Assembly (NCBI GenBank): GCA_020636135.1 | Contig: JACJYK010000001.1 | Coordinates: 2,776,501-2,840,500, forward strand | DNA from: Lewinellaceae bacterium | GTDB taxonomy: Bacteria > Bacteroidota > Bacteroidia > Chitinophagales > Saprospiraceae | Reading direction: 5' to 3' | Length of the DNA: 64,000 bases | Part shown: piece after piece, positions 1-8,215 of the stretch | Numbering within the stretch: the first letter of the stretch is position 1 | Layout of the letters: every line of letters starts with the position of its first letter | Position numbers and translations under genes: made by a program | Notes under the pieces: generated by a model | Databases searched by the model: none | What the model was told of the DNA's origin: nothing | Seen by the model: only the letters and a program-made list of their open reading frames with translations

Positions 1-42
1 GGCGGGCTAGAGTTGTTTTGTCTAACACAAACTTTTTTCATC

Positions 43-2448
43 ATGAAGAACTTTTTCATATATGCATTGGGCATTATGGCATCTCTTTCGATCCATGCCC
101 AAACAAATTCATTATCAGGTAAGATCGTAGATCAAAATACCCAGTTGGCACTCCAGGGTGCAGATATTATCACGGATGATGGCAAAGGGACAACCTCGGA
201 TCACCATGGAGAATTCAGCCTGAGCTGCCACGGGTCTTCCATCACGGTTACCATCTCTTACATTGGTTATGAATCCCTCCGGAAGACATTTGCCTGTGGT
301 GCCGGAGAACAGATCACCATTGGTTTAACGCCGGGAATGCACAACATCAATGGAGTGGAAGTGACGGCTTCCGCTTTACCAAAGAATACCCTGGCAGACC
401 AATACAGGCCTCTGGCAACGCTGGACAAAACCGACCTGAACAGAGGTACCGGTCTCTTCCTTGACGATGCCATCAACTCCAATATTCCCGGGGTAACCAT
501 GGAACGGAGAACCCATTCTGCCGGCCAGCAAATCAGTATCCGGGGGTATGGCAATGGCATTGGATTCCGTGGAGCCAATAATAATTTTGATATGCAGGGG
601 CTAAAGGTTTACCTCAATGGCATTCCCATTACGGACGCTGAAGGAGTAACTGCCATGGATGATATTGATTTTGCGTCTCTGAATAATGTTGAAGTTTTGA
701 AAGGGCCTGCCGGCACCCTTTACGGGCTGGCTATCGCGGGTGTGGTCAATATGCAAACTCAGCGGGCTCCTAAAAATTCATTCACACTGGGCCAGGATGT
801 GCTGGCTGGAAGCTACGGCTTGTTGCGTACAACGACCCGTCTGGCCATTGGCGGAACGAACTCTTCTTTTCTCGTCAACTACGGCCATCAGAATTATGAT
901 GGTTTCATGGTTCATACGGCTTCTCATAAGGACTTTGTCAATGTCATGGGCGATTTTGATCTCAATACCAGGCAAACCCTGACCACCTATTTTGGTTACA
1001 GTGACAGTTATGATGAGCGCAATGGTGAGCTAACCATTGACCAGTACGAATCCTTCGACTATTCGGGAAACAGCAGATACATTGCTAACAATTCCCATTC
1101 GGCCGCGAGGACCTATCGTGCCGGCATCGGACATACCTATACCTTTAACCGGCATATCGCCAATACGACCTCATTTTTCGGATCAGGTCAAAGTCTGGAC
1201 AATAGTTCTGCTGGCGGATGGACGGACAAGTATCCCCTGAATTACGGACTGCGTTCAGTATTCAATACGGATTTTGCCATTAATGAAAGCCTTCGATTGA
1301 CGGGAATCACCGGACTGGAATTGCAAAAAATGAATGCCCAAACCATCGGATACGGCATGGGGGCAGATAGCACCAATTTAGGCGGTTACAACATCATCAC
1401 CACCTTGCGGTCCGATCAGGCGACAACGAACAGCACCTCCTCGTACTTTACCCAGTGGACACTGCATTTACCTGCTGATCTTAAAATAAATGCCGGCATC
1501 GGCATCAGCAACATGTCAATCCGTTTGGAAGACCGCCTGTGGGGCTTGTCGAACAACCATCCTTCCAATAAAAAATTACCAACCTATGCCACCAAATACA
1601 CCGCCCTGGTCTCACCAAATGTGACCATTCAAAAAGGATTTGGCGAGGCAGCATCGGTATACGCATCTTACTCGGTGGGCTACAAAGCTCCGGTCAGTTC
1701 AAATGTCCTGATCTCAACCACCGGGCAGTTAAACACCGGACTCAAACCGGAGCAGGGTACGCAACTGGAAATCGGGGTTACCGGCAATCTGGCAGACCGC
1801 AGGATGTACTATTCGGTCGCATTGTTCCAGACCAATTTCAAGGATAAATTCACCACCCAGACCGTGCAAAACCCGGATAACACAGCAACGCTGTATTCCT
1901 ATATTGTCAATGGCGGCAAATTGGATAATAAAGGGCTCGAACTGCTTCTACGCTATGACCTGATCTCTTCCGGGGATGGATTTATGCGTTTACTGAGGCC
2001 ATTTGTCAATGCCACCATATCGGATTTTACTTATGTGGATTATGCCTTTGAAACAATTGGTAAAGATGCTAACGGCAAGGATATAACCGTGGTCTCCGAT
2101 TATTCGGGTAATGCAGTGGCCGGAGTAGCTCCAATCGTATTTAATGCAGGAATAGATGCGGTCACCAATCCCGGGCTTTATGGCAATATCAATTTGCACT
2201 ACCAGAATGAAATGCCTTACACCTCGGATGGTGAAAACAAAGCAAATGCTTACAGCCTCCTGAATGCCAAAATTGGGTTACGGAAAGCAATCAGGCAACT
2301 GGATCTGGATGTCTACGCTGGCGCACAGAACATCACCGGTGCACAGTACTTTTACATGGTATTTGTCAATCAATTACCGGACGCATACATCCCAGCTTCG
2401 CAGGATATTAATTTCTTTGGGGGAATAAGCCTGAATTATCATTTTTAA
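43..2448 (+). CDS. TonB-dependent outer membrane receptor, probably heme or siderophore
   Basis: Outer membrane receptor that would pass its ligand to the ABC importer encoded just downstream. The frame is open from position 13 (TTG), but the ATG at 43 gives a clean signal peptide (MKNFFIYALGIMASLSIHAQ), so 43 is preferred (801 residues). A carboxypeptidase-regulatory-like beta domain (about residues 25-100) precedes the plug (about 120-240, with the pattern VEVLKGPAGTLYG) and a 22-strand-type barrel ending in the aromatic terminal residue F (NYHF). It is first in a same-strand series with a periplasmic binding lipoprotein, FecCD permease and HmuV-like ATPase. The ligand is inferred from those neighbours. 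Heme is favoured over a siderophore or cobalamin because the ATPase looks HmuV-like and a c-type heme lipoprotein follows. Confidence 0.88.
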   Translation: MKNFFIYALGIMASLSIHAQTNSLSGKIVDQNTQLALQGADIITDDGKGTTSDHHGEFSLSCHGSSITVTISYIGYESLRKTFACGAGEQITIGLTPGMHNINGVEVTASALPKNTLADQYRPLATLDKTDLNRGTGLFLDDAINSNIPGVTMERRTHSAGQQISIRGYGNGIGFRGANNNFDMQGLKVYLNGIPITDAEGVTAMDDIDFASLNNVEVLKGPAGTLYGLAIAGVVNMQTQRAPKNSFTLGQDVLAGSYGLLRTTTRLAIGGTNSSFLVNYGHQNYDGFMVHTASHKDFVNVMGDFDLNTRQTLTTYFGYSDSYDERNGELTIDQYESFDYSGNSRYIANNSHSAARTYRAGIGHTYTFNRHIANTTSFFGSGQSLDNSSAGGWTDKYPLNYGLRSVFNTDFAINESLRLTGITGLELQKMNAQTIGYGMGADSTNLGGYNIITTLRSDQATTNSTSSYFTQWTLHLPADLKINAGIGISNMSIRLEDRLWGLSNNHPSNKKLPTYATKYTALVSPNVTIQKGFGEAASVYASYSVGYKAPVSSNVLISTTGQLNTGLKPEQGTQLEIGVTGNLADRRMYYSVALFQTNFKDKFTTQTVQNPDNTATLYSYIVNGGKLDNKGLELLLRYDLISSGDGFMRLLRPFVNATISDFTYVDYAFETIGKDANGKDITVVSDYSGNAVAGVAPIVFNAGIDAVTNPGLYGNINLHYQNEMPYTSDGENKANAYSLLNAKIGLRKAIRQLDLDVYAGAQNITGAQYFYMVFVNQLPDAYIPASQDINFFGGISLNYHF

Positions 2449-2454
2449 TCCATC

Positions 2455-2488
2455 TTAGCCCGGGTAGTTCCGGAACTACCCGGGCTAA
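2455..2488. terminator. 34-bp perfect palindrome between receptor and binding-protein genes
   Basis: The left arm ttagcccgggtagttcc is followed directly by its exact reverse complement, so the RNA would form a very stable GC-rich hairpin. It begins 6 bp after the receptor stop codon and ends 17 bp before the next ATG. No T-run follows on the plus strand, so it is more likely a partial terminator or an mRNA processing and stability hairpin that sets receptor versus transporter levels than a full intrinsic terminator. Confidence 0.6.
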
Positions 2489-2505
2489 CCATTAATATCA
2501 AATTC

Positions 2506-3381
2506 ATGAAAAACATAATTATACTATGCTCTCTGCTGGTTTTATCCAGCGCTTGCGGGCGCTTTGGAAATGAGGATAAAAAACAGGATGAAGAAACGCG
2601 TATTGTCGTCATAGCCAAGCAATACAATGAGATCATCTGGGCACTGGGTGCCGAGCAAAATGTGGTAGCTGTAGATGTCTCCAGCACGTATCCTCCTGAG
2701 CTCAAGGAGCTGCCGAACATCGGTTATCACCGGGCGCTGAGTGCTGAAGCGGTATTGGCAGCAAGGCCGACCCTGATCATTCACGACAACAACATCGGTC
2801 CCGAGCACGTTGTCCGGCAGCTGGAAGATCTGAAGATACCCATGAAAGCCTTTGAGACATCCGCTACGGACATCCCTTCCACCAGGGAGCTGATCATGGA
2901 AATGGGCCGATATTACAACAAGGAACAACGTGCCCGGGAGTTATGCGATCAACTCGACAAAGACATGGAAGCAGCGCTTGCATCGGTACGTACAGATTTG
3001 CCCCGGCCGAAAATCCTGGTCATTCACTATGGCCAGGCATCCAATATTTATCTGGTGATCACCTCCAACAGCACCGCGGCCAGGCTCATCGACTGGGCGG
3101 GAGGTGATATGGCTATTACCGGGGAACGCGGCATGGTTCAACTTTCTGCTGAGGTGGTAGCTGCTTCGGATCCGGATATCATCCTGTTGACGGACTTTGG
3201 TTACGACAGGCTTGGCTCCAAGGAGAAGATATTGGAATTACCGGGTGTAGCAGGGACAAAGGCCGCAAGAAATAACCGCATTTATCGCACAGAAGAACAC
3301 GATATGGTCTACCTGGGTCCCCGTACTGGACAAATTGTACAATCGTTGCAAAAAATCATCCAGGATGACCAAACAAAGTAG
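2506..3381 (+). CDS. hmuT: Periplasmic heme/cobalamin-type substrate-binding lipoprotein (HmuT/BtuF-like)
   Basis: Class III periplasmic binding protein (291 residues) that would deliver the ligand to the inner membrane ABC permease. The N-terminus is a lipoprotein signal with lipobox LSSAC (Cys17), so it is probably membrane tethered. The body shows the BtuF/HmuT pattern: a first lobe with EIIWALGAEQNVVAVD and NIGYHRALSAEAVLAARPTL, a long linking helix (about residues 130-160), and a second lobe with AARLIDWAGGDMA and the family-typical VVAASDPDIILLTDFGYD. Its last codons overlap the next gene by 17 bp, which implies translational coupling. The symbol reflects family and context; binding of heme itself is not shown by the sequence. 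Confidence 0.82.
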   Translation: MKNIIILCSLLVLSSACGRFGNEDKKQDEETRIVVIAKQYNEIIWALGAEQNVVAVDVSSTYPPELKELPNIGYHRALSAEAVLAARPTLIIHDNNIGPEHVVRQLEDLKIPMKAFETSATDIPSTRELIMEMGRYYNKEQRARELCDQLDKDMEAALASVRTDLPRPKILVIHYGQASNIYLVITSNSTAARLIDWAGGDMAITGERGMVQLSAEVVAASDPDIILLTDFGYDRLGSKEKILELPGVAGTKAARNNRIYRTEEHDMVYLGPRTGQIVQSLQKIIQDDQTK

Positions 3382-4399
3382 TCACAAAAGACTGATTTAC
3401 ATCACTTTAATTATTCTGGTAGCCCTGATGGCACTTGTTTCGGCACGGTATGGTGCAGTGCGACTGGAAGTACATGATATCATTGACTCCATTGGCAAGA
3501 CCTTACGCCAAGACCCGGACATGACCCTTAATGAGCGGATCTTCATGGATATCCGGTTTCCCCGGGTCCTGTTATGCATCCTCGTCGGAGCCAGTCTGGC
3601 CGTGGGAGGAACCTTGCTTCAGGCTTTATTCCGCAATCCGATCGTAGAACCGGGATTGGTTGGGACTTCCAGCGGAGCGGCACTTGGAGCGGCCTTGTAT
3701 TTTACACTAGGAGCGAAATTCCAGATCAATGCAGGTGAGTGGACATTACCCATTGCCGCTTGCCTGGGTGGTGTATTGGCAACCTGGCTGGTCCTGGCAC
3801 TTTCTCAATCGCGAGATACCGGTAAAAGCGCCATTGTAACCATCCTCCTCACCGGAATTGCCATCAATGCACTTTGCATCAGCGGTGTAGGATTCATGTC
3901 CTACATCGCCCGTGATCCACAAGCCCGGTCCATAACTTTCTGGGGACTTGGGACCCTAAGTGGCGCGAACTGGCATTCGGTCATCATTGTAGGCATCTCA
4001 ACCAGTTTAACCGTATTTGCGGCGATGCGTTATGCCAAACAGCTCAATGCCCTGATGATCGGAGAAAGTGAGGCCATGTTCCTGGGAGTCAATATCCGCC
4101 GGTTGAAACTTCACGTATTAACCATCAATGTGATCATGGTTGCGGTTGCTACAGCTTTCGTCGGAGTGATCAGCTTTGTAGGCCTGATTGTGCCTCATTT
4201 ATTGCGCATGCTGGGTGGCTCGGACAACCGGTATTTGATCCAGGCCAGTGTATTAATGGGGGCATTGATCCTTTTGTCCGCCGACTTTATTGCACGAATG
4301 ACCGTCGCCCCGGCAGAATTACCAATCGGAATCGTCACCTCGGTGGTGGGTGTACCTGTTTTCATCTTCCTGTTACGCAGGAATAAATACTTGTTCTGA
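3365..4399 (+). CDS. hmuU: FecCD-family ABC transporter permease
   Basis: Inner membrane permease of the iron chelate/heme/B12 importer class, expected to form a homodimer. The frame opens at 3335, but the ATG at 3365 gives a 344-residue protein of normal family length with a short basic N-terminus before the first membrane helix. About ten hydrophobic segments are visible. Family signatures include RFPRVLLCILVGASLAVGG, LLQALFRNPIVEPGLVGTSSGA and the late VGVISFVGLIVPHLLRMLGG (the coupling region for the ATPase). It overlaps the end of the binding-protein gene by 17 bp and its stop codon is one base before the ATPase ATG, so the three genes are one transcription unit. Confidence 0.88.
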   Translation: MTKQSSHKRLIYITLIILVALMALVSARYGAVRLEVHDIIDSIGKTLRQDPDMTLNERIFMDIRFPRVLLCILVGASLAVGGTLLQALFRNPIVEPGLVGTSSGAALGAALYFTLGAKFQINAGEWTLPIAACLGGVLATWLVLALSQSRDTGKSAIVTILLTGIAINALCISGVGFMSYIARDPQARSITFWGLGTLSGANWHSVIIVGISTSLTVFAAMRYAKQLNALMIGESEAMFLGVNIRRLKLHVLTINVIMVAVATAFVGVISFVGLIVPHLLRMLGGSDNRYLIQASVLMGALILLSADFIARMTVAPAELPIGIVTSVVGVPVFIFLLRRNKYLF

Positions 4400-4400
4400 T

Positions 4401-5174
4401 ATGATCACGGTAGACAATGTCCAGTTCAGGGCCGGAAATAAATATTTGGTGCAGGCAATTTCTGGCCGTTTTGAAGCCAGAAAAATCCATCTGATCATTG
4501 GCCCGAACGGCGCCGGCAAGTCGACACTGATCAAACTTATTGCAGGCCAGCTTCCACTCCATCATGGTCATGTCCGGTATGGCGACACCGATCTTGCCCG
4601 GCTTTCGGTATCACAACTGGCCAGGATCCGGGCAGTGTTGTCACAAAATGTGGATCTGGCATTCCCCATGCGCGTAGATGAGGTGGTGCTGTTAGGCCGT
4701 TATCCGCATTTTTCAGTGCGTCCGACCTCCCGGGATCTGGAGGCATGCCGGCTGGCCATGGAGCGATTTGATGTTCAGGATATGAGCGACAGGGATTACA
4801 TGACTTTAAGTGGTGGAGAAAAACAGCGGGTTCACTTTGCCCGGGTAACCGCTCAATTATGGGATCCCAAGTCCATAAATGTGCGTTATCTGCTGCTTGA
4901 CGAACCGCTAAATTCACTGGACATCTATTACCAATACGACTTCATGGAAAAAGTGAGGCAATTGTGTACCGAGCAGAATCTCGTCGTCATCGGGGTCATC
5001 CATGATCTGAACCTGGCAGCTAAATATGCGGATGAGCTGACATTATTGCATCAGGGCAAACTTTTGTCAACGGGGACCCCGGTAAAAGTTCTGACCTCCG
5101 AAAACATCAAACATGCCTTTCACATGCATGTCAGGACGCAGGATGAAGGTGGTATTGTGCGTGTATTGTTTTGA
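4401..5174 (+). CDS. hmuV: Heme ABC transporter ATP-binding protein (HmuV-like)
   Basis: Cytoplasmic ATPase that powers the importer. The frame opens upstream at 4350 inside the permease gene; the ATG at 4401 is chosen because it gives the usual ITVDNVQ start and 257 residues. Walker A GPNGAGKST is at residues 34-42, the Q-loop near 82, the ABC signature LSGGEKQR at 136-143, and Walker B LLLDEP with Asp167-Glu168. The stretch between signature and Walker B is extended (about 20 residues, with WDP), as is typical of HmuV, which separates it from FecE/BtuD-type ATPases. The H-loop His lies in VIGVIHDLNLA. It is the last member of the uptake unit, with 98 bp before the next gene. Confidence 0.88.
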   Translation: MITVDNVQFRAGNKYLVQAISGRFEARKIHLIIGPNGAGKSTLIKLIAGQLPLHHGHVRYGDTDLARLSVSQLARIRAVLSQNVDLAFPMRVDEVVLLGRYPHFSVRPTSRDLEACRLAMERFDVQDMSDRDYMTLSGGEKQRVHFARVTAQLWDPKSINVRYLLLDEPLNSLDIYYQYDFMEKVRQLCTEQNLVVIGVIHDLNLAAKYADELTLLHQGKLLSTGTPVKVLTSENIKHAFHMHVRTQDEGGIVRVLF

Positions 5175-5272
5175 AGTTTTCCTCTGCTGAAGTTCAGATA
5201 TGCATCCATCAAAGGAAAGCTTGTGACATAATTATTTATTGGTTGTCTTTCTCAAAGGAATAAACTAATGTC

Positions 5273-5791
5273 ATGACCCGGTTGAAACCTTACCATAAAT
5301 GCATCTATTGTCTTTTGGCATTCGCTATACTGACCTCCTCGTCCGGTTGTTCTGAAGCCGCTGACTCATCCGTAAAATTACAAGCCCGGATAGACAGCCT
5401 TGAAACACAATTGGCGCACACGTATAAACCCGGTTTTGGGGAATTTATGAGCTCAATACAAAACCATCACACCAAATTATGGTTTGCAGGTAAAAATGCG
5501 AACTGGGACCTTGCTGATTTTGAAGTCCATGAGCTCATGGAGATCTTTGATGACATTCAGACCTATGAAACCGACCGGGTAGAATCCAGATCAATTCCTA
5601 TCATCCATGCTCCATTGGACAGTATTAATTTCGCCATTCAACAAAAAGATCCCCAACTTTTTCAACGGGATTTTAATCTTTTGACCAACACGTGCAATGC
5701 CTGCCATCATGAGGTGAATTTTGGATTTAATGTGGTAACCATTCCACAATTCAATCCATTTGCCAATCAGGATTTTAGTCCAAACGATTAA
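5273..5791 (+). CDS. Lipoprotein with a single c-type heme motif
   Basis: A 172-residue exported protein of no named family that I recognise. It has a lipoprotein signal with lipobox SSSGC (Cys26), then mostly helical sequence, and near the C-terminus the c-type heme attachment motif CNACH (Cys141, Cys144, His145). A motif close to the C-terminus of a helical protein is the layout of cytochrome c-prime-like four-helix bundles, so a membrane-tethered monoheme cytochrome facing the periplasm is plausible. It follows the heme importer by 98 bp on the same strand and may be co-expressed. Redox partner and function are unknown. That the CxxCH is really heme-loaded is an inference. Confidence 0.6.
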   Translation: MTRLKPYHKCIYCLLAFAILTSSSGCSEAADSSVKLQARIDSLETQLAHTYKPGFGEFMSSIQNHHTKLWFAGKNANWDLADFEVHELMEIFDDIQTYETDRVESRSIPIIHAPLDSINFAIQQKDPQLFQRDFNLLTNTCNACHHEVNFGFNVVTIPQFNPFANQDFSPND

Positions 5792-5813
5792 TTATTAATT
5801 TTCATTTATAAGG

Positions 5814-6570
5814 TAATGCCTTGAGTGGTTAGCTTTCCAAATCATATTTGGTTCTTAGGTACTATTGTAATTACTCTTTAACGAGTTAGGAAAGAATTTT
5901 TATGTAACTTCTATTGTTCCGAAATGTAATTCTGATTGCAAGGGTCGCTGCTTACCGTATTCGTTCATTTTTGTTCCGGCAAACCGCGCCCCGACAAGCT
6001 GTGGCGGGCGGGGAACGAACCAAAAACCTCGATTCACGCAAAACCCGCCCGAACGACATTCAGTCGGGCAGGCTCACCTTGGCGTTCGGTGCAACTGTAT
6101 GGGGTTCAGGATATTAAGTTCGGCATCCCATTCGCTTTGCGGTTCCTTCACTTGAATGTCTCCCAGACATTCATTCCGCCATTTGGCGAAAAACGTTCAG
6201 TCAGACCATTTTTGCGGCATGCGCGCACCTCACCGTCTTTCGACGGCAGCAAAAATGCTGTTTTTGAATTGTTCGAACAGTTGCGTGAACCCTCTTAAGA
6301 GACGGTTGTATCTAAAAACAACCACTTCGAATAAAAGAAATACAAAAAGCCGTAGCTTTTAAAAGTTTGGCTCAAAATTGTAAACCCAAATGGATGACAA
6401 TTAGTAGAACTTCGAAATATTCTTTGGCCTAGGCCTTGAAAGCCTAAGTAGTTTAGTGATAAATTAGCGCTGGCTACAGGATTGGAGGGCTGCTTTAATA
6501 GGCAAGATTCTACATAATTCACTGATAGTCTATAGATTGCGCAATCACGATTTAACCACTCAACGCGTTA
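5814..6570. repeat. 757-bp segment bounded by imperfect 18-bp inverted repeats
   Basis: The left arm (5814-5831) reads taatgccttgagtggtta. The reverse complement of the right arm (6553-6570) reads taacgcgttgagtggtta, a match at 16 of 18 positions with 11 consecutive identical bases. No transposase or other gene lies between. It could be a non-autonomous transposable element, an integron-cassette-like remnant, or chance. No clear target duplication was found. Confidence 0.35.
6047..6070 (+). repeat. Dispersed intergenic repeat, copy 1
   Basis: The segment starting cgcccgaacgacattc and ending in gtcggg recurs, with two substitutions, as the reverse complement of the segment around 34993-35015. 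Both copies are intergenic. This suggests a REP-like or other dispersed element of this genome. Confidence 0.4.
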
Positions 6571-6652
6571 TAAGGCAATAAATAAGCAAGCCGGGCAGGT
6601 AATAAAATGCCTTCGTTTTTTACCACCCCACCCCGGCTGACTTTCAATGAGG

Positions 6653-7018
6653 TTATTTATCGCCTTTAACATCCACAAGCAGCATTTTTACAGGCTTTTC
6701 GCTGTTGTTTATCACCATATGCGTTTCCGCTTCGCTCCAGAGCGTCGTGCCTGCTTTTACTGCAATGTTTTGTGTCTGTCCTCCTTCAACGGTCAGAGAC
6801 ACCGATGCATCCGTAAGTACGATGACAAGATGCGGATAATGATGATGAAATCCTGCCCCACAAACATTTTTTCCTGGTGTACTGACATATTCAGTCACCT
6901 TTAATTGTGCATTATCGACAAGAACCTGCACGGTATCCCTGGATGATTCACCGACCTGTCCAAAAACATCTGAGTGGTATGCAAAAAACAATGCGACCAG
7001 GATAATAAGCTGTTTCAT
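6653..7018 (-). CDS. Secreted cupin-fold protein
   Basis: Small single-domain protein (121 residues) with a signal peptide (MKQLIILVALFFAYHSDVFG) followed by a cupin beta-barrel. The cupin pattern includes AGFHHHYPHLVIVL (three adjacent histidines, candidate metal ligands) and a second motif around AGTTLWSEAETHMVINNSE with another His. No enzyme class can be assigned; many such periplasmic cupins are binding or sensor-like proteins. It lies downstream of the AraC-family gene on the same strand (118 bp gap), so the regulator may control it. Confidence 0.6.
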   Translation of the reverse strand: MKQLIILVALFFAYHSDVFGQVGESSRDTVQVLVDNAQLKVTEYVSTPGKNVCGAGFHHHYPHLVIVLTDASVSLTVEGGQTQNIAVKAGTTLWSEAETHMVINNSEKPVKMLLVDVKGDK

Positions 7019-7136
7019 AAGTACGAGATTTTAATGATTCCGAATGAATTAACCATTCAAAATTATTACTGTACTACGATACCGACTTTGCTCATTGGTT
7101 CAATTGCTTTACTGAATAATCCATTAAATCTTACAA

Positions 7137-8102
7137 TCAATTATTGTATTGAATCGCCTGGAAAGGATTTCGCTGATAACTTGCCGGGGATACTCCATAC
7201 ACCTGTTTAAATACGCGGCTAAAATGAGAAGCATTTTCAAAGCCACAATCGAATGCAATTTCCCTGATGGTTTTCTGGCTTGCAGTCAATCTATTTTTAG
7301 CCAACTCCAATCTTCTGGTTGTGAGCCATTTTGAAGGAACCATGTTGTAATACGCTTTAAATTCCCTTTTGAAGGTCGACAAGCTGCGATCCGCTAGTTT
7401 TGCAAACTCCGGGATCGTTAAATTATACATGTAATTGGATTCCATAACTTGCCAGATGGGCACATGATACTGATCAGAAACACTATAGGCATACGAAAGG
7501 AATTCTTTATTAACCGGATCAGCCAATAAATTATAAAGTAATTCCCGGAATTTCATTTCCAGAAGTTTCTCAGGCAATTTGTGATAATCCTCAAAGTACC
7601 GGATCATGGTTCTAAAAAATGCAATCGAGGTTTCATTCGCATTTAACAGGCTTAGCATCCTATTACCCGTAGGGCTATCCAATACATTTTGGGATAAATA
7701 TTCGCAGTAATCATTCAACACACTTCTCAGAAAATCGTCCTTGAAACTGAATGAAATGGTTTCCCATCCGGCAAACTCATACATTTCTTCGGTATATGCC
7801 ATTGGCTGTGCAAAAATGCAGCTGCCCTCTGTTGTCGTGAAAGATTTACCACCATGGTGATACGTTTTCTTCCCTCTGAGGGTGTACGCGATGGTGTTAT
7901 AGTGTGACCACAATTTAACTTGTTTATCCTTCTGGGGACAGATATAATGGGCAAACAGCATATCCTTTACCATCCAGGTTTTGAAAACTTTAGGATGTTC
8001 AACCTTATAATCGTAAGCGTTAATCACAGCAATGGGGTTACGTTTGCCGATTAATTTATTAAAACCTACATGAAATAGCCAAGTTTTCACCGTATTAATC
8101 AC
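7137..8102 (-). CDS. AraC-family transcriptional regulator
   Basis: A 321-residue regulator. The N-terminal half is an AraC-type ligand-binding cupin-like domain containing LRGKKTYHHGGKSFTT and EGSCIFAQPMAY. The C-terminal 100 residues form two helix-turn-helix motifs, seen in FAKLADRSLSTFKREFKAYY and in TIREIAFDCGFENASHFSRV followed by YGVSPASYQ. The start at 8102 is GTG; no better in-frame ATG lies nearby, the next Met being about 40 residues in. It has the same architecture as the broken regulator at 52432-53284, and the two share the unusual LSGKKTY/LRGKKTY stretch, so they are paralogs. Likely targets are the adjacent cupin gene or the SusCD operon, but this is positional inference only. 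Confidence 0.85.
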   Translation of the reverse strand: MINTVKTWLFHVGFNKLIGKRNPIAVINAYDYKVEHPKVFKTWMVKDMLFAHYICPQKDKQVKLWSHYNTIAYTLRGKKTYHHGGKSFTTTEGSCIFAQPMAYTEEMYEFAGWETISFSFKDDFLRSVLNDYCEYLSQNVLDSPTGNRMLSLLNANETSIAFFRTMIRYFEDYHKLPEKLLEMKFRELLYNLLADPVNKEFLSYAYSVSDQYHVPIWQVMESNYMYNLTIPEFAKLADRSLSTFKREFKAYYNMVPSKWLTTRRLELAKNRLTASQKTIREIAFDCGFENASHFSRVFKQVYGVSPASYQRNPFQAIQYNN

Positions 8103-8135
8103 TCAAATTGAATGGTAAGTTGTCCGGCATATAAA

Positions 8136-8171
8136 ATAAAAAGCCGGTAACCCTTGCGGATTACCGGCTTT
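8136..8171 (-). terminator. Intrinsic terminator after the second SusD gene
   Basis: An 11-bp perfect stem (8140-8150 with 8161-8171, aaagccggtaa and its complement) encloses a 10-base loop. On the minus strand it is followed by a T-rich run. It sits 45 bp after the SusD stop codon and closes the polysaccharide operon. Confidence 0.75.
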
Positions 8172-8215
8172 AAGCCGATCAGCTATGATTAAAAGTTATA
8201 CTTAATCCGGATCGA

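Larger units (their letters stand above)
5792..6652. other. Gene-free island, repeat-rich
   Basis: 860 bases without a convincing gene. The short open frames here have no signal, motif or start context. The composition is mixed: AT-rich edges enclose a GC-rich core (about 5940-6300) with short inverted motifs. The core includes a segment at 6047-6070 that is closely repeated in inverted orientation near 35 kb. Imperfect 18-bp inverted repeats lie at 5814-5831 and 6553-6570. This looks like a dispersed non-coding repeat or the remnant of a mobile element rather than a regulatory region. Confidence 0.5.

Noticed and set aside
5936..6298. 120-codon frame inside the repeat-rich island
   Set aside because: Composition follows the repeats, it overlaps other frames of similar length and no protein feature is visible.
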